64,000 bases of DNA from contig NZ_JAGIKZ010000001.1 of NCBI RefSeq assembly GCF_017874625.1, positions 248,001 to 312,000 on the forward strand, written 5' to 3'. Both the position numbers and the translations under genes were made by a program. The notes below the pieces were generated by a model that searched no databases, had not been told where the DNA came from, and saw only the letters and a list, made by a program, of their open reading frames with translations. Source of the stretch: Cytobacillus eiseniae (GTDB taxonomy: Bacteria > Bacillota > Bacilli > Bacillales > Cytobacillaceae). Shown here piece after piece: positions 18,006 to 26,863 of the stretch. Position 1 is the stretch's first letter. Each line of letters starts with the position of its first letter.

Positions 18006-19247
18006 TTACAAAGGGAAATGCATTTTAAAACTTGTTCCGATATTTTCTTCGCTGCTAATTTGATATTCTCCATTCATCCTTTTTATAATATCAAAACAAA
18101 TCATTAATCCAAGTCCTGTTCCTTTCGTTTTTGTAGAGTAATATGGTTGACCAAGTTTTTTTAGTTGATGTGGACTAAGTCCAACTCCATTATCATTGAT
18201 TTCTATAATTACATTATGATCAGTTTTATAAGAGTAAATTTCAATCGTCCCACCAGTTGGCATTGCTTCAATCCCATTTTTTATGAGATTGATAAATAAT
18301 TGCTTACATTCATTTATATTTCCTTTAATGAATAATTCTTTCTCGATTTCAGTAAATATATGTACATTACATATTGCTGCATATGCCTGCATGAAATTTT
18401 TAACTTCTTCTATTGTTTTTGTAAGGTGGATCATCGCACAGTCATTGTTATTTGGCCGAGCTAGTGAAAGAAAATCTCCTATAATATTTTGTGTTCTGTC
18501 AATCTCTTCTAATGAGATGGAAATAAAGGTTTCTTGTTTTTCTGACAAGTTTTCTTCTTCTTTTAAGATTTGGAGAAATCCTCGTATAGTTGTCATTGGA
18601 TTCCGAATTTCATGCGCCACAGAGGCTGCTAGCTGACTTACTGCATTTAGTTTATCAGCATTTTGTAATTGTTCTCTCAGAAGTAGTTGTAAACGATTCA
18701 TCTCGATTAAATAGATGATTATAAAAAGGGTCAATACAGAAACAACTGAAAATAATAAAAGATGAAGCAAATCATTATTATGTCCTGTTTGAAGTAATTC
18801 AATCATTCGTGTGACTGTGATGAATAAATAAAAAGTGATTCCAATCGATAATTTATGGATTAACTTTCCATTTAGATAATAACGATAGAAAAACCCAAAC
18901 AATGGGATCATAATTAAATAGTTGATGAACAAAATGGGAAGATGAGATAGTTCACTTAGTGCATTAAGTCCTAAAATAGCGCCAATTACAATTCCTCCAG
19001 CAAGTGGGCCAATATAGAAAAAGGCAATAAATACAGGAATGAACTTCAAATCAAATTCAATCCCATCTGCAATTTGTACAGGATAAACAATCGTTAAAAC
19101 TAGTGGAATGAGTAGAGCAAATAATAATAAGTAATTTGTTTTTCTTTCTATTGAATTTTTATTAATAACTATACTAATAAGAGGGATCATCATCATAATA
19201 AAAAAGTGGAAAAATAAATCTGCTACAAAATCCTTCAATCGCACCAT
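18006..19247 (-). CDS. KinB-like membrane sensor histidine kinase
   Basis: A 413-residue sensor kinase. Residues 1-185 hold about six membrane helices resembling the 5TM-5TMR sensor of KinB and LytS. A HisKA domain follows with phospho-acceptor His212 (SVAHEIRNPMTTIRGF). The HATPase domain has the N box LIKNGIEAM, G1 INDNGVGLS and G2 GTGLGLMIC. In B. subtilis KinB feeds the Spo0F-Spo0B-Spo0A sporulation phosphorelay; no response regulator is adjacent here, which fits that orphan arrangement. The kinB partner kapB is absent. An sda gene for the kinase inhibitor lies elsewhere in the window (36.9 kb). KinB identity rather than another Spo0-type kinase is probable, not certain. Confidence 0.85.
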   Translation of the reverse strand: MVRLKDFVADLFFHFFIMMMIPLISIVINKNSIERKTNYLLLFALLIPLVLTIVYPVQIADGIEFDLKFIPVFIAFFYIGPLAGGIVIGAILGLNALSELSHLPILFINYLIMIPLFGFFYRYYLNGKLIHKLSIGITFYLFITVTRMIELLQTGHNNDLLHLLLFSVVSVLTLFIIIYLIEMNRLQLLLREQLQNADKLNAVSQLAASVAHEIRNPMTTIRGFLQILKEEENLSEKQETFISISLEEIDRTQNIIGDFLSLARPNNNDCAMIHLTKTIEEVKNFMQAYAAICNVHIFTEIEKELFIKGNINECKQLFINLIKNGIEAMPTGGTIEIYSYKTDHNVIIEINDNGVGLSPHQLKKLGQPYYSTKTKGTGLGLMICFDIIKRMNGEYQISSEENIGTSFKMHFPL

Positions 19248-19368
19248 TCCTCCATGCCAAGTTGTTCCCTAGTTAATTAAACAAAAGGGGAGAGGAATCC
19301 TTTAAATTATGTAGATAATTGTTGAAAAATTAAGAAAAATAATCTCCTATTTTCTTGCAATAATCGAC

Positions 19369-19397
19369 AAAAAACCAGCCCTAATAAAGAGCTGGTA
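19369..19397 (-). terminator. Rho-independent terminator of the FtsH paralogue
   Basis: On the minus strand ACCAGC and GCTGGT pair around an 11-base loop and are followed by TTTTTTG, just after the stop of the FtsH-like gene. Confidence 0.8.
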
Positions 19398-19403
19398 TTA
19401 ATC

Positions 19404-21146
19404 TTAAATAAGAATAAGTTCTTTCTCATCAACTGAGAGAGTGCTATCTGCAATTTCCTGTACTTCTGCACCTTCCAAAGTCTCTTTCTTTAAAAGGGCT
19501 TCTACTAATTTGTCAAATTGGCTGCGATTTGAACGAATCAGCATTTCTGATTTCTCAAGAGCTTTTTGGAAAAGCTCTTGCATTTTTACTTCTTTATCTG
19601 ACTTGTTAAAGGTTAAAGTGAATCCATCATCAAGTAAGCCTGTATCAACCATTTGTTCAATTACCTGTTTCGCTTGCTGAACATCGCCACCCACACCAAT
19701 GCTGTGCTCACCTAGAATCATTCTTTCGGCAACACCACCAGCTAAGATCATTGCTACTTGATCGAGCATATCAGTTGTGGTTGATAAATGCATTTCTTTT
19801 GGAACAGGTGCAACATAACCAAGTGCTTGTCCACGTGGAATAATAGTTGCTTTACGCACTGAACCAGGCTTTGTAATTGCCGCAACTAGAGCATGCCCTG
19901 ATTCATGAATGGCCACTCGCCTTTTTGTTTCTGCATCCTGAAGTGCGCGGGTTGAACTTCCCAGTACCGTTCTATCTAATGCAAAATCAATATCTTCTTT
20001 CATAATACATTTCTGTCCATTTTGTACGGCTCTTCGGCTAGCAGTTTCAAACAATGATTGAAGATCTGCACCGGAAAAACCAGAAGTGCTTTCAGCAAGA
20101 TCCTCAAGAGAACACATGACATTCTCAGCTAGTTTTCTATTTCTCGTATGAATTTCGATAATTTCTTTTCTTCCTTTCATATCTGGAAGGGGAACATGAA
20201 AAGAAAAGTCAATCCGTCCTGGACGAAGGAAGGCATCATCAAGCATATCTTTTCGATTTGTAGCAGCAATGAAAAGAATGCCATCGTTTGAATGTCCACC
20301 ATCGAGCTGAACAAGAAGCTCTGTTAACGTTTTTTCACTTTCTTCACCGCCATGCTGCTTTCTTTTACCAGCCAAAGCATCGACTTCATCGATAAACACG
20401 ACAGCAGGTTTCTGCTTTCTTGCATTTTGGAATAGTGTGCGTACACGGGATGCACCAACACCAACAAACATTTCGTTAAATGCTGAACCGCTCGTTGAGA
20501 AAAAGGTTGCGCCAAGTTCCTTAGCAATCGCTTGTGCAAGCAGCGTTTTCCCTGTTCCCGGAGGACCATATAATAGGATCCCTTTAGGCGGCTTCAAACC
20601 CATTTGAAGAGCACGCTCAGGTTCTTTTAAAATAGAAAGAGTTTGCATAATCTCATCTTTCATTTCACCTTGAATTCCTCCCACATCAGCTAGAGAAATA
20701 GAAGATAGAGGCTTAGCCTTAGACACACTTTGCTTCATTGTATTAGCAGCACCTAGTCCGCCTTTACCGGTTTTATATAAATAAATACCTATCGCAATAA
20801 TTAATATGACAAGCCCACCTAAAATCCATGGTGTGTATGGGCTGTTTGATGAAAATGTGTATTCCACATGATAGTTTTCTACTAGTTTATCAATCATTTG
20901 ACTATTTGGCGGCACATGTGAAATAAATTCACCTTCGCCTGTTATAATAGTAAGTTTTCCATTTATCTGTTCATTAATCGTAACCATTTTCCCATTTTGT
21001 GATTCGATTAATTCTTCAACAGAAGAAAAAGGGATTGTTACGGATTTATTCCCATTCTGAACTATCGTGAAAATAGCTGTTGCTATGACTAGAAGGCCTA
21101 CAATAATCGGAACAATTGTTGAAGCTTTTTTTAAATTTAATTTCAA
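19404..21146 (-). CDS. FtsH-like ATP-dependent membrane zinc protease (paralogue)
   Basis: A 580-residue AAA protease. TM1 is at about 12-30, followed by an external domain of only about 75 residues and TM2 at about 106-124. The AAA module has Walker A GPPGTGKT (194-201), Walker B VVFIDE (249-254) and an arginine-rich SRH (FLRPGRID). The M41 protease site is HESGH (414-418), where canonical FtsH has HEAGH. It is shorter than housekeeping FtsH (about 640 residues) and lacks the acidic C-terminal tail. It also lacks the usual hpt/tilS neighbours, so it is probably a second FtsH. It should extract and degrade membrane or regulatory proteins. Confidence 0.9.
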   Translation of the reverse strand: MKLNLKKASTIVPIIVGLLVIATAIFTIVQNGNKSVTIPFSSVEELIESQNGKMVTINEQINGKLTIITGEGEFISHVPPNSQMIDKLVENYHVEYTFSSNSPYTPWILGGLVILIIAIGIYLYKTGKGGLGAANTMKQSVSKAKPLSSISLADVGGIQGEMKDEIMQTLSILKEPERALQMGLKPPKGILLYGPPGTGKTLLAQAIAKELGATFFSTSGSAFNEMFVGVGASRVRTLFQNARKQKPAVVFIDEVDALAGKRKQHGGEESEKTLTELLVQLDGGHSNDGILFIAATNRKDMLDDAFLRPGRIDFSFHVPLPDMKGRKEIIEIHTRNRKLAENVMCSLEDLAESTSGFSGADLQSLFETASRRAVQNGQKCIMKEDIDFALDRTVLGSSTRALQDAETKRRVAIHESGHALVAAITKPGSVRKATIIPRGQALGYVAPVPKEMHLSTTTDMLDQVAMILAGGVAERMILGEHSIGVGGDVQQAKQVIEQMVDTGLLDDGFTLTFNKSDKEVKMQELFQKALEKSEMLIRSNRSQFDKLVEALLKKETLEGAEVQEIADSTLSVDEKELILI

Positions 21147-21325
21147 CTTTTTCCCTCCTCATTGTACCTTTTCATTATAAATACGAATGATTTATGTGAA
21201 TAGTGGATGATTAATGTAAAAGATAGAAAATAATGGGCAAATAGCAAAGGTATCCTAATAAGTTTAATTTCTCCTTCACAAATGTTGGAAATAAAGATAT
21301 AATTACATAGGATAATAAAATAACG

Positions 21326-21489
21326 TAACCACAAGGGGAGCGTAAAGCTGAGAGTGAACAATTCATTGTTCTGACCCTTCGAACCTGTTAGATAATTCTA
21401 GCGCAGGAATGTGGATTGAATAGGTATGTTTGTTTTGCTTACTATTCTCCCCTTGAGGTGTCGTAACATTTGAAAAGGGGAGTTTTTTT
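21326..21489 (+). promoter_or_regulatory. TPP riboswitch with terminator ahead of thiT
   Basis: The THI-box aptamer runs from about 21326 to 21417. P1 is CCACA/TGTGG (21329-21333 with 21410-21414). The pyrimidine-sensing loop contains GCTGAGAGTG, and the pyrophosphate arm contains GACCCTTCGAACCTG and TAGCGCAGGAA. A terminator follows with arms CTCCCCTT (21447) and AAGGGGAG (21475) and seven T. The right arm AAGGGGAG is also the only plausible Shine-Dalgarno of thiT, so the same helix can block both transcription and translation when thiamine pyrophosphate is bound. Confidence 0.95.
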
Positions 21490-22089
21490 ATGAAAAAAAT
21501 AAGTTTAATCGCATTAATTGAGGCTTCATTTTTTGCCGCATTTGCTATTATTTTGGATTTATTGCCTTCAATTAAGCCAACTCCAAACATATCAATCTCA
21601 ATAGCTATGCTGCCCATCTTTATTCTTGCCTTTAGGTGGGGATTTCGTGTAAGTGTGATTTCTGGATTTATGTGGGGTATTCTTCAAATTGTGATGGGGG
21701 ATGCCTGGATTGTCACCCCTGTACAGGCAATTATTGAGTATGTTTTAGCATTTGCATTCATCGGTTTTGCTGGTTTATTTTACAACCCAATTCAAAAACA
21801 TCTTAGATATGGGAAAAAGAAAGTTGCACTTTCCTGGATTGTAGCTGCTGTATTTGTAGGAAGTCTAGCTCGTTATTTCTGGCATTTCATTGCTGGAGTA
21901 TTATTTTTTGGCAGTTATGCACCTAATGGAATGTCGCCGTTTCTTTTCTCTTTTGCAGTTAATGGGGTGACCATGCTTGGTTCCTGGGTTCTATGTTCAA
22001 TCGTTGTCGTATTGATTATATCAACTGCCCCACAATTAATTATAAGAAAAAATGATTCTTTAGCTATTACAGAAAATAAAGCTTCCTAA
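21490..22089 (+). CDS. thiT: Thiamine ECF transporter S component ThiT
   Basis: A 199-residue protein with six membrane helices belonging to ThiT (YuaJ). Conserved features are the first-helix EASFFAAFAIILDLL, the PNISISIAMLPI region, and GFMWGILQIVMGDAWIVTPVQAIIEY, whose Trp/Glu/Tyr residues form the thiamine pocket in ThiT structures. It binds thiamine outside the cell and works with the shared EcfA1A2T energising module, which is not in this window. The TPP riboswitch directly upstream confirms the substrate. The ATG lies seven bases after AAGGGGAG. Confidence 0.95.
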   Translation: MKKISLIALIEASFFAAFAIILDLLPSIKPTPNISISIAMLPIFILAFRWGFRVSVISGFMWGILQIVMGDAWIVTPVQAIIEYVLAFAFIGFAGLFYNPIQKHLRYGKKKVALSWIVAAVFVGSLARYFWHFIAGVLFFGSYAPNGMSPFLFSFAVNGVTMLGSWVLCSIVVVLIISTAPQLIIRKNDSLAITENKAS

Positions 22090-22098
22090 GTATATTTG

Positions 22099-22132
22099 AT
22101 CCTCTCTTCATATGATAGAGAGGATTTTTTTT
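22099..22132 (+). terminator. Rho-independent terminator of thiT
   Basis: ATCCTCTC and GAGAGGAT arms followed by seven or eight T. Confidence 0.9.
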
Positions 22133-22330
22133 GCCAAAAATAGCTATACCTTTAGAAATTCTTACAAATATGTGAACAAATATTGAAATCGAAATTTGAA
22201 ATAGTAACTTGTTTTTTCGCCTCAAATGCTGTTCTAATGCACGTTTCATGCGTGTTTTATATCCATAAAAACAGATGAACGGTTTACATATAGTAAAAAT
22301 ATTCCTTCGGTTATTTGTCACATTCTACAC

Positions 22331-22403
22331 ATTAACAACATGTTAATATTGTAAACATACCCACAAGAATATTTAATATCACTCACAATGAAAAAGATTG
22401 TGA
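22331..22403 (+). promoter_or_regulatory. Two inverted repeats in the qox upstream region
   Basis: In the 360-bp gap before qoxA, ATTAAC-N5-GTTAAT (22331-22347) and TCACAAT-N7-ATTGTGA (22383-22403) are perfect inverted repeats. They lie 50-120 bases ahead of the gene, where a regulator of respiration could bind. No regulator can be assigned: the second resembles but does not match the Rex consensus. The rest of the gap shows nothing clear. Confidence 0.4.
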
Positions 22404-22454
22404 AGTTAAGTACAAAATCATTTAAATGATTTCTATCAAGAAAGGAGCCCCCTA

Positions 22455-23342
22455 ATGAAAATGAAATGGGCTGTATTAACAGTAATATTATCTATTGTAG
22501 CTGTGTTAACAGGATGCGAGCCATTGACTATTTTTGATCCGAAAGGGCCTCAAGCTGAAAGGCAAGCAAATGACATTCTCTTATCAATAGGAATTATGTC
22601 AGTAGTTGTTATCGTTGTTTTTGCTATTTTAATATACGTATTGGTGAAATTCCGTGCGTCGAAACAAAGTGATGATTATGAACCGCCGCATATGGAAGGG
22701 AACCCATGGGTTGAAGCAATATGTGTTGGAATACCTGTAATCATCGTTGCCTATCTATCATTTGTTTCTGTTCAAAGTAACTATATTGTAGAGTCAGCAC
22801 CTAAAGGGTATGAAGAACAAGAGCCTTTAGTTGTCTACGCATCCTCATCAAACTGGAAATGGCATTTCAGTTATCCTGAGGAAAATATAGAAACAGTAAA
22901 CTATTTATATATCCCAACAGATCGAGCACTTGAATTTAAATTATATTCATATGGTCCGATTACAAGCTTCTGGATTCCACAGTTAGGCGGTCAGAAGTAT
23001 GCGATGGCAGATATGATTACAACATTGCACTTAGCTGCTGATGAATCTGGCGAATTTATGGGTCGAAATGCAAACTTTAGCGGAAAGGGATTTGCTGAGA
23101 ATACCTTTAATGTGACGGCAATGTCGCAAAAAGATTTTGATGAGTGGGTAGATGAAGTAAAAGAAACAGCTGATCCACTTACCGAAGAAACTTTCAATAA
23201 ATTATTGAAGCCAGGACATCTTGGTCAAATGACATTCACTGGTACTCATTTAGAATTTGCTCCACCACCTGAGCATGATCATGGTTCATCACATACTGAA
23301 CCAACTGAGGAAACAGATACACATGATGGGCATGAGCATTAA
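22455..23342 (+). CDS. qoxA: Quinol oxidase subunit II QoxA (lipoprotein)
   Basis: A 295-residue subunit II of a haem-copper quinol oxidase. It has a lipobox LTGC (Cys at about 21), a two-helix membrane region at about 40-65 and 85-105, and an external cupredoxin-like domain. The CuA ligands (paired Cys and His) are missing. The conserved block PQLGGQKYAMADM is that of quinol oxidases, so electrons come from menaquinol and not from cytochrome c. An unusual His/Asp-rich tail (HDHG ... HDGHEH) ends the protein. It is the first gene of qoxABCD, preceded by AAAGGAGCC. Confidence 0.94.
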   Translation: MKMKWAVLTVILSIVAVLTGCEPLTIFDPKGPQAERQANDILLSIGIMSVVVIVVFAILIYVLVKFRASKQSDDYEPPHMEGNPWVEAICVGIPVIIVAYLSFVSVQSNYIVESAPKGYEEQEPLVVYASSSNWKWHFSYPEENIETVNYLYIPTDRALEFKLYSYGPITSFWIPQLGGQKYAMADMITTLHLAADESGEFMGRNANFSGKGFAENTFNVTAMSQKDFDEWVDEVKETADPLTEETFNKLLKPGHLGQMTFTGTHLEFAPPPEHDHGSSHTEPTEETDTHDGHEH

Positions 23343-23412
23343 TTTGTTTCATATTCCAAGCTAACTTTATTGGGATGATGAATATGTCCCACTTGAGAGG
23401 AGAAATTTGAGG

Positions 23413-25362
23413 ATGGAATTCTTTGAACGTTTTGCTGTACCACATCCAAGTCCCGCCATTTATGCATCTATGGTTGTTATTGGATTATCAGTAATCGCTA
23501 TTATTGCTGGATTAACTTATTTTAAGAAATGGGGGTATCTTTGGAGAGAATGGTTAACAACCGTTGACCACAAGCGTATTGGTTTAATGTATTTAATCTC
23601 TGCATTACTAATGCTATTCCGTGGCGGTGTGGATGCAATTATGATGCGTGCACAGCTTTCTGCACCTGATAATAAGTTGCTAGATGCACAGCATTATAAT
23701 GAAATTTTTACTACACATGGGGTCGTAATGATCATTTTCATGGCGATGCCTTTCATATTTGCCTTTATGAATTACGTTGTTCCATTACAAATTGGTGCAC
23801 GTGACGTTGCGTTCCCGCGTTTAAATGCGATTAGTTTCTGGTTATTTTTCATGGGAGCGATGTTGTTTAATATTTCTTTCGTTCTTGGTGGTTCACCTGA
23901 TGCAGGCTGGACTTCTTATTTCCCGCTGGCGGGCACTGAATTTAGTGAATCGGTAGGAACAAACTATTATATGATCGCGATTCAAATATCTGGGCTTGGC
24001 TCATTAATGACAGGTATTAATATGATCACAACGATTATTAAAATGCGTGCACCTGGCATGACTTTAATGAAAATGCCTATGTTCACTTGGTCTACTCTAG
24101 TGGCAAACTTGATCATTGTTACTGTATTTCCAGTATTAACAGTAGCATTAACGATGGGAACAATGGATCGACTTTTTGCGACTAATTTCTTTACAAGTAC
24201 GAACGGCGGGATGGATATGCTTTGGGCAAACCTATTCTGGGTTTGGGGACATCCTGAGGTATATATACTGATCTTGCCAGCGTTTGGAATATACAGTGAG
24301 ATCATCTCTACATTCTCTAGTAAAAATTTGTACGGATATAAATCAATGGTCGCTTCAATGGTGATTATTTCAGTCCTTTCTTGTTTAGTATGGGCTCACC
24401 ATTTCTTTACAATGGGGCAAGGGGCTGCGGCTAATAGTTTCTTTTCGATCACGACGATGGCGATCGCTGTTCCAACAGGGGTGAAGATTTTCAACTGGCT
24501 ATTCACCATGTGGAAAGGGAAGATTCGCTTTACTGTCCCAATGCTATATTCAGTAGGATTTATTCCATTATTTACAATTGGTGGAGTGACTGGGGTTATG
24601 CTTGCGATGTCGGCAGCAGATTATCAATACCACAATACAATGTTTTTAGTTGCTCACTTCCATAATACGATCATACCTGGTGTTGTATTTGCTATGCTTG
24701 CAGGTCTTACGTATTATTGGCCAAAAATGTTTGGATTCATGTTGAATGAAAGAATTGGGAAATGGACGTTCTGGCTGCTATCAATTGGCTTCGTTCTAGC
24801 ATTCTTCCCGATGTATATTACTGGTCTAGATGGGCAAGCACGTCGGATGTACACTTATTCAGAGGCAACAGGCTTCGGTGCACTGAATATGCTTTCGTTT
24901 GTAGGAGCAGGGATTATGGCGATTGCATTTGCTTTAATCGTCTATAATGTTTATTACAGTATTCGTTATTCGCCAAGAAACATTGGATCAGATCCATGGG
25001 ATGCACGTACATTAGAATGGGCGACGAATACACCAGTTCCAGAATATAACTTTGCAGTAACACCGCAAGTGAATTCTATTCAGCCTTTCTGGGATTCTAA
25101 GAAAAAGGGACATGTGTTATTCCCAGCTAAATTAGACAAAATTCATATGCCGAATAATAGCGGTATGCCATTTATTTTATGTTCAATCTTCTTTGTATGG
25201 GGCTTTTCATTTGTATTTGCCATCTGGCCGCTAGTCATTCTTTCAACAATTGGCATTTTTGCTTGCTTGGCATTACGCTCATTCGAAAAAGATCATGGTC
25301 GTTATATTTCCGTTGAAGAAATAATAGAAACAGAAGAAAAAACAGGGGGGGCTAAATTATGA
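23413..25362 (+). CDS. qoxB: Quinol oxidase subunit I QoxB (haem-copper core)
   Basis: About 649 residues and 14-15 membrane helices: the catalytic subunit that reduces O2 to water and pumps protons. Haem and copper ligands are visible: TTHGVVM (low-spin haem), WGHPEVY (CuB His with the cross-linked Tyr), THE-type HHFFTMG (CuB), and VAHFHN (both haems). The start is ATG 23413 (ten bases after AGGAG) or TTG 23407. Parts of the C-terminal half, such as YYWPKMFGFMLNE, look as close to CyoB-type as to B. subtilis QoxB, so the haem type (aa3 or bo3) is not settled. It overlaps qoxC by four bases. Confidence 0.94.
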   Translation: MEFFERFAVPHPSPAIYASMVVIGLSVIAIIAGLTYFKKWGYLWREWLTTVDHKRIGLMYLISALLMLFRGGVDAIMMRAQLSAPDNKLLDAQHYNEIFTTHGVVMIIFMAMPFIFAFMNYVVPLQIGARDVAFPRLNAISFWLFFMGAMLFNISFVLGGSPDAGWTSYFPLAGTEFSESVGTNYYMIAIQISGLGSLMTGINMITTIIKMRAPGMTLMKMPMFTWSTLVANLIIVTVFPVLTVALTMGTMDRLFATNFFTSTNGGMDMLWANLFWVWGHPEVYILILPAFGIYSEIISTFSSKNLYGYKSMVASMVIISVLSCLVWAHHFFTMGQGAAANSFFSITTMAIAVPTGVKIFNWLFTMWKGKIRFTVPMLYSVGFIPLFTIGGVTGVMLAMSAADYQYHNTMFLVAHFHNTIIPGVVFAMLAGLTYYWPKMFGFMLNERIGKWTFWLLSIGFVLAFFPMYITGLDGQARRMYTYSEATGFGALNMLSFVGAGIMAIAFALIVYNVYYSIRYSPRNIGSDPWDARTLEWATNTPVPEYNFAVTPQVNSIQPFWDSKKKGHVLFPAKLDKIHMPNNSGMPFILCSIFFVWGFSFVFAIWPLVILSTIGIFACLALRSFEKDHGRYISVEEIIETEEKTGGAKL

Positions 25363-25955
25363 AACTAGATCACTCGCAACCTCTTGAATATAGCACTGGA
25401 CAAAATAATTTAAATATTTTCGGGTTCTGGATTTTCCTTGGTGCCGAAATTATGCTCTTTGCCACACTTTTTACAAGTTATTTTACTCTAGAACATCGAA
25501 CAGGTAGCGGTCCTACTGGTGCTGAGATTTTTGAAATTACACCGGTTTTAATCGAAACGATTTTACTTTTAACGAGTAGCTTTGTCATTGGTTTAGGGAT
25601 TCATGCCATGCGCCTAGGTAAGCAAAAGGCAATGATTAGCTTTTTTGCCATCACATTGCTATTAGGCCTAGCATTCTTAGGTGTTGAAATTTATGAGTTC
25701 GTGCATTATGTCCACATTGGAGCAGGATTGCAAACGAGTGCATTTACTGCGATTTTATTAACAACATTAGGGACACATGGACTTCACGTAACATTTGGTT
25801 TATTCTGGGGATTAGCGATTATCCTTCAAGTGAAGAAGTGTGGATTAACTCCTGAAACAGCGAATAAATCATTTATTTTCTCTCTATACTGGCATTTCCT
25901 AGATGTCGTGTGGATCTTTATTTTCAGCTTCATCTACTTGAAAGGAATGATGTAA
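25359..25955 (+). CDS. qoxC: Quinol oxidase subunit III QoxC
   Basis: A 198-residue subunit III with five membrane helices. Characteristic stretches are FWIFLGAEIMLFATLF near the N-terminus and LGTHGLHVTFGLFWG, whose HGxH motif is conserved in the family. It associates with subunit I and supports proton uptake. The start overlaps qoxB by four bases (ATGA), and qoxD begins one base after its stop. Confidence 0.94.
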   Translation: MKLDHSQPLEYSTGQNNLNIFGFWIFLGAEIMLFATLFTSYFTLEHRTGSGPTGAEIFEITPVLIETILLLTSSFVIGLGIHAMRLGKQKAMISFFAITLLLGLAFLGVEIYEFVHYVHIGAGLQTSAFTAILLTTLGTHGLHVTFGLFWGLAIILQVKKCGLTPETANKSFIFSLYWHFLDVVWIFIFSFIYLKGMM

Positions 25956-25956
25956 A

Positions 25957-26238
25957 ATGAAAGAATTATTCCCGGTTAAACAAGTGATGGGCTTTGTATT
26001 CTCTTTAATTTTTACGGCAATTGCACTTTCGGTTTACTTCTTTGATTTATCGTTTGCAGCAGGATTAACGATTCTAATCGTGACCGCATTTATTCAAGCC
26101 ATCCTACAACTTGTTGTCTTTATGCATGCAGGTGAAACAAAGGATAAATGGGCTATTTATGGAAATGTTTATTTCATGATATTTATTGGATTAATTACAA
26201 TTTTTGGGACACTTTTCCTCTTTATCTGGGATATGTAG
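25957..26238 (+). CDS. qoxD: Quinol oxidase subunit IV QoxD
   Basis: A 93-residue protein with three membrane helices, matching QoxD/CyoD subunit IV. The helix ending in AILQLVVFMHAGETKDKW is the family marker. It stabilises CuB binding during assembly in related oxidases. It is the last gene of the operon. A terminator lies about 120 bp downstream. Confidence 0.92.
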   Translation: MKELFPVKQVMGFVFSLIFTAIALSVYFFDLSFAAGLTILIVTAFIQAILQLVVFMHAGETKDKWAIYGNVYFMIFIGLITIFGTLFLFIWDM

Positions 26239-26359
26239 CAAAAATGAAAGAAAGGAGCGTCTAGAATGTACGTAGTTCGGTTATGAAATAGAGAAATCGA
26301 ATTCAAAAGGTCTAAATCTAGCTAAATCGCATACTTCTAGACTATAAGATAACACATCA

Positions 26360-26393
26360 AAAAGCAGAGACTTTCATCCCTCTGCTTTTTTTG
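26360..26393 (+). terminator. Rho-independent terminator of qoxABCD
   Basis: AAAAAGCAGAG and CTCTGCTTTTTTT pair around a 10-base loop, 120 bases beyond the last stop. Confidence 0.85.
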
Positions 26394-26537
26394 TGGAATG
26401 CTTAATCCTTCATCTAACACATCTTTAGCTAATGAAGTGAATAGTGAATAAATGAATTTTGCAAAGAACGTCCTGCTTATAGACACACTTCTATATAAAG
26501 AAATTGTCAGGTATCTAATCAAGGAACGGGCAAAAAT

Positions 26538-26727
26538 AAAATAGGCGGAGAAATTCCGCTTAAATGCAGAATGAAACTCATTTTTTGTAATATAAGCGGA
26601 ATTTCTCCGCTTATTCAATGAGAAATCGTCTATTTTTTGTTTTTTTGAGTCAATAGGCGGAATTTCTCCGCTTATCTACGCTTTTTTTATTAAGAATTAC
26701 GAATTAGGCGGAGTTTTTCCGTCTAAT
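26538..26727. repeat. Array B of short palindromic repeats (GCGGA/TCCGC core)
   Basis: Four palindromes of 23-27 bp begin at about 26538, 26590, 26652 and 26702. The best is ATAAGCGGAATTTCTCCGCT followed by TAT, a 9-bp stem with a five-base loop. The first copy has the loop in the opposite orientation (GGAGAAATTCC). Spacing is 50-62 bp and the intervening sequences differ. They occupy the gene-free gap between qoxD and the next minus-strand gene (26239-26863). I see no protein gene there. Confidence 0.75.
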
Positions 26728-26863
26728 TGTTAGCCCGGCTGTTCAGTCTAATCCTTAACCAATCAATGCTAGATAATGGAATCAGCAATTTCCCAACTCT
26801 ATCCCTGATAATGCTTTTAACTTATTAGCTTTCACCTTAGGTTATAACCTATTTAAGAATCAT

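Noticed and set aside
21143-21361. Minus-strand frame upstream of the FtsH paralogue
   Set aside because: It reads antisense through part of the TPP riboswitch; its hydrophobic product comes from AT-rich intergenic DNA.
26266-26286. Six-codon frame after qoxD with GGAGCG upstream
   Set aside because: Too short to support, no conserved context, and lies before the operon terminator.
26538-26727. CRISPR array
   Set aside because: Repeat units are palindromic, differ from one another, vary in spacing, and one is inverted; no cas gene is near.
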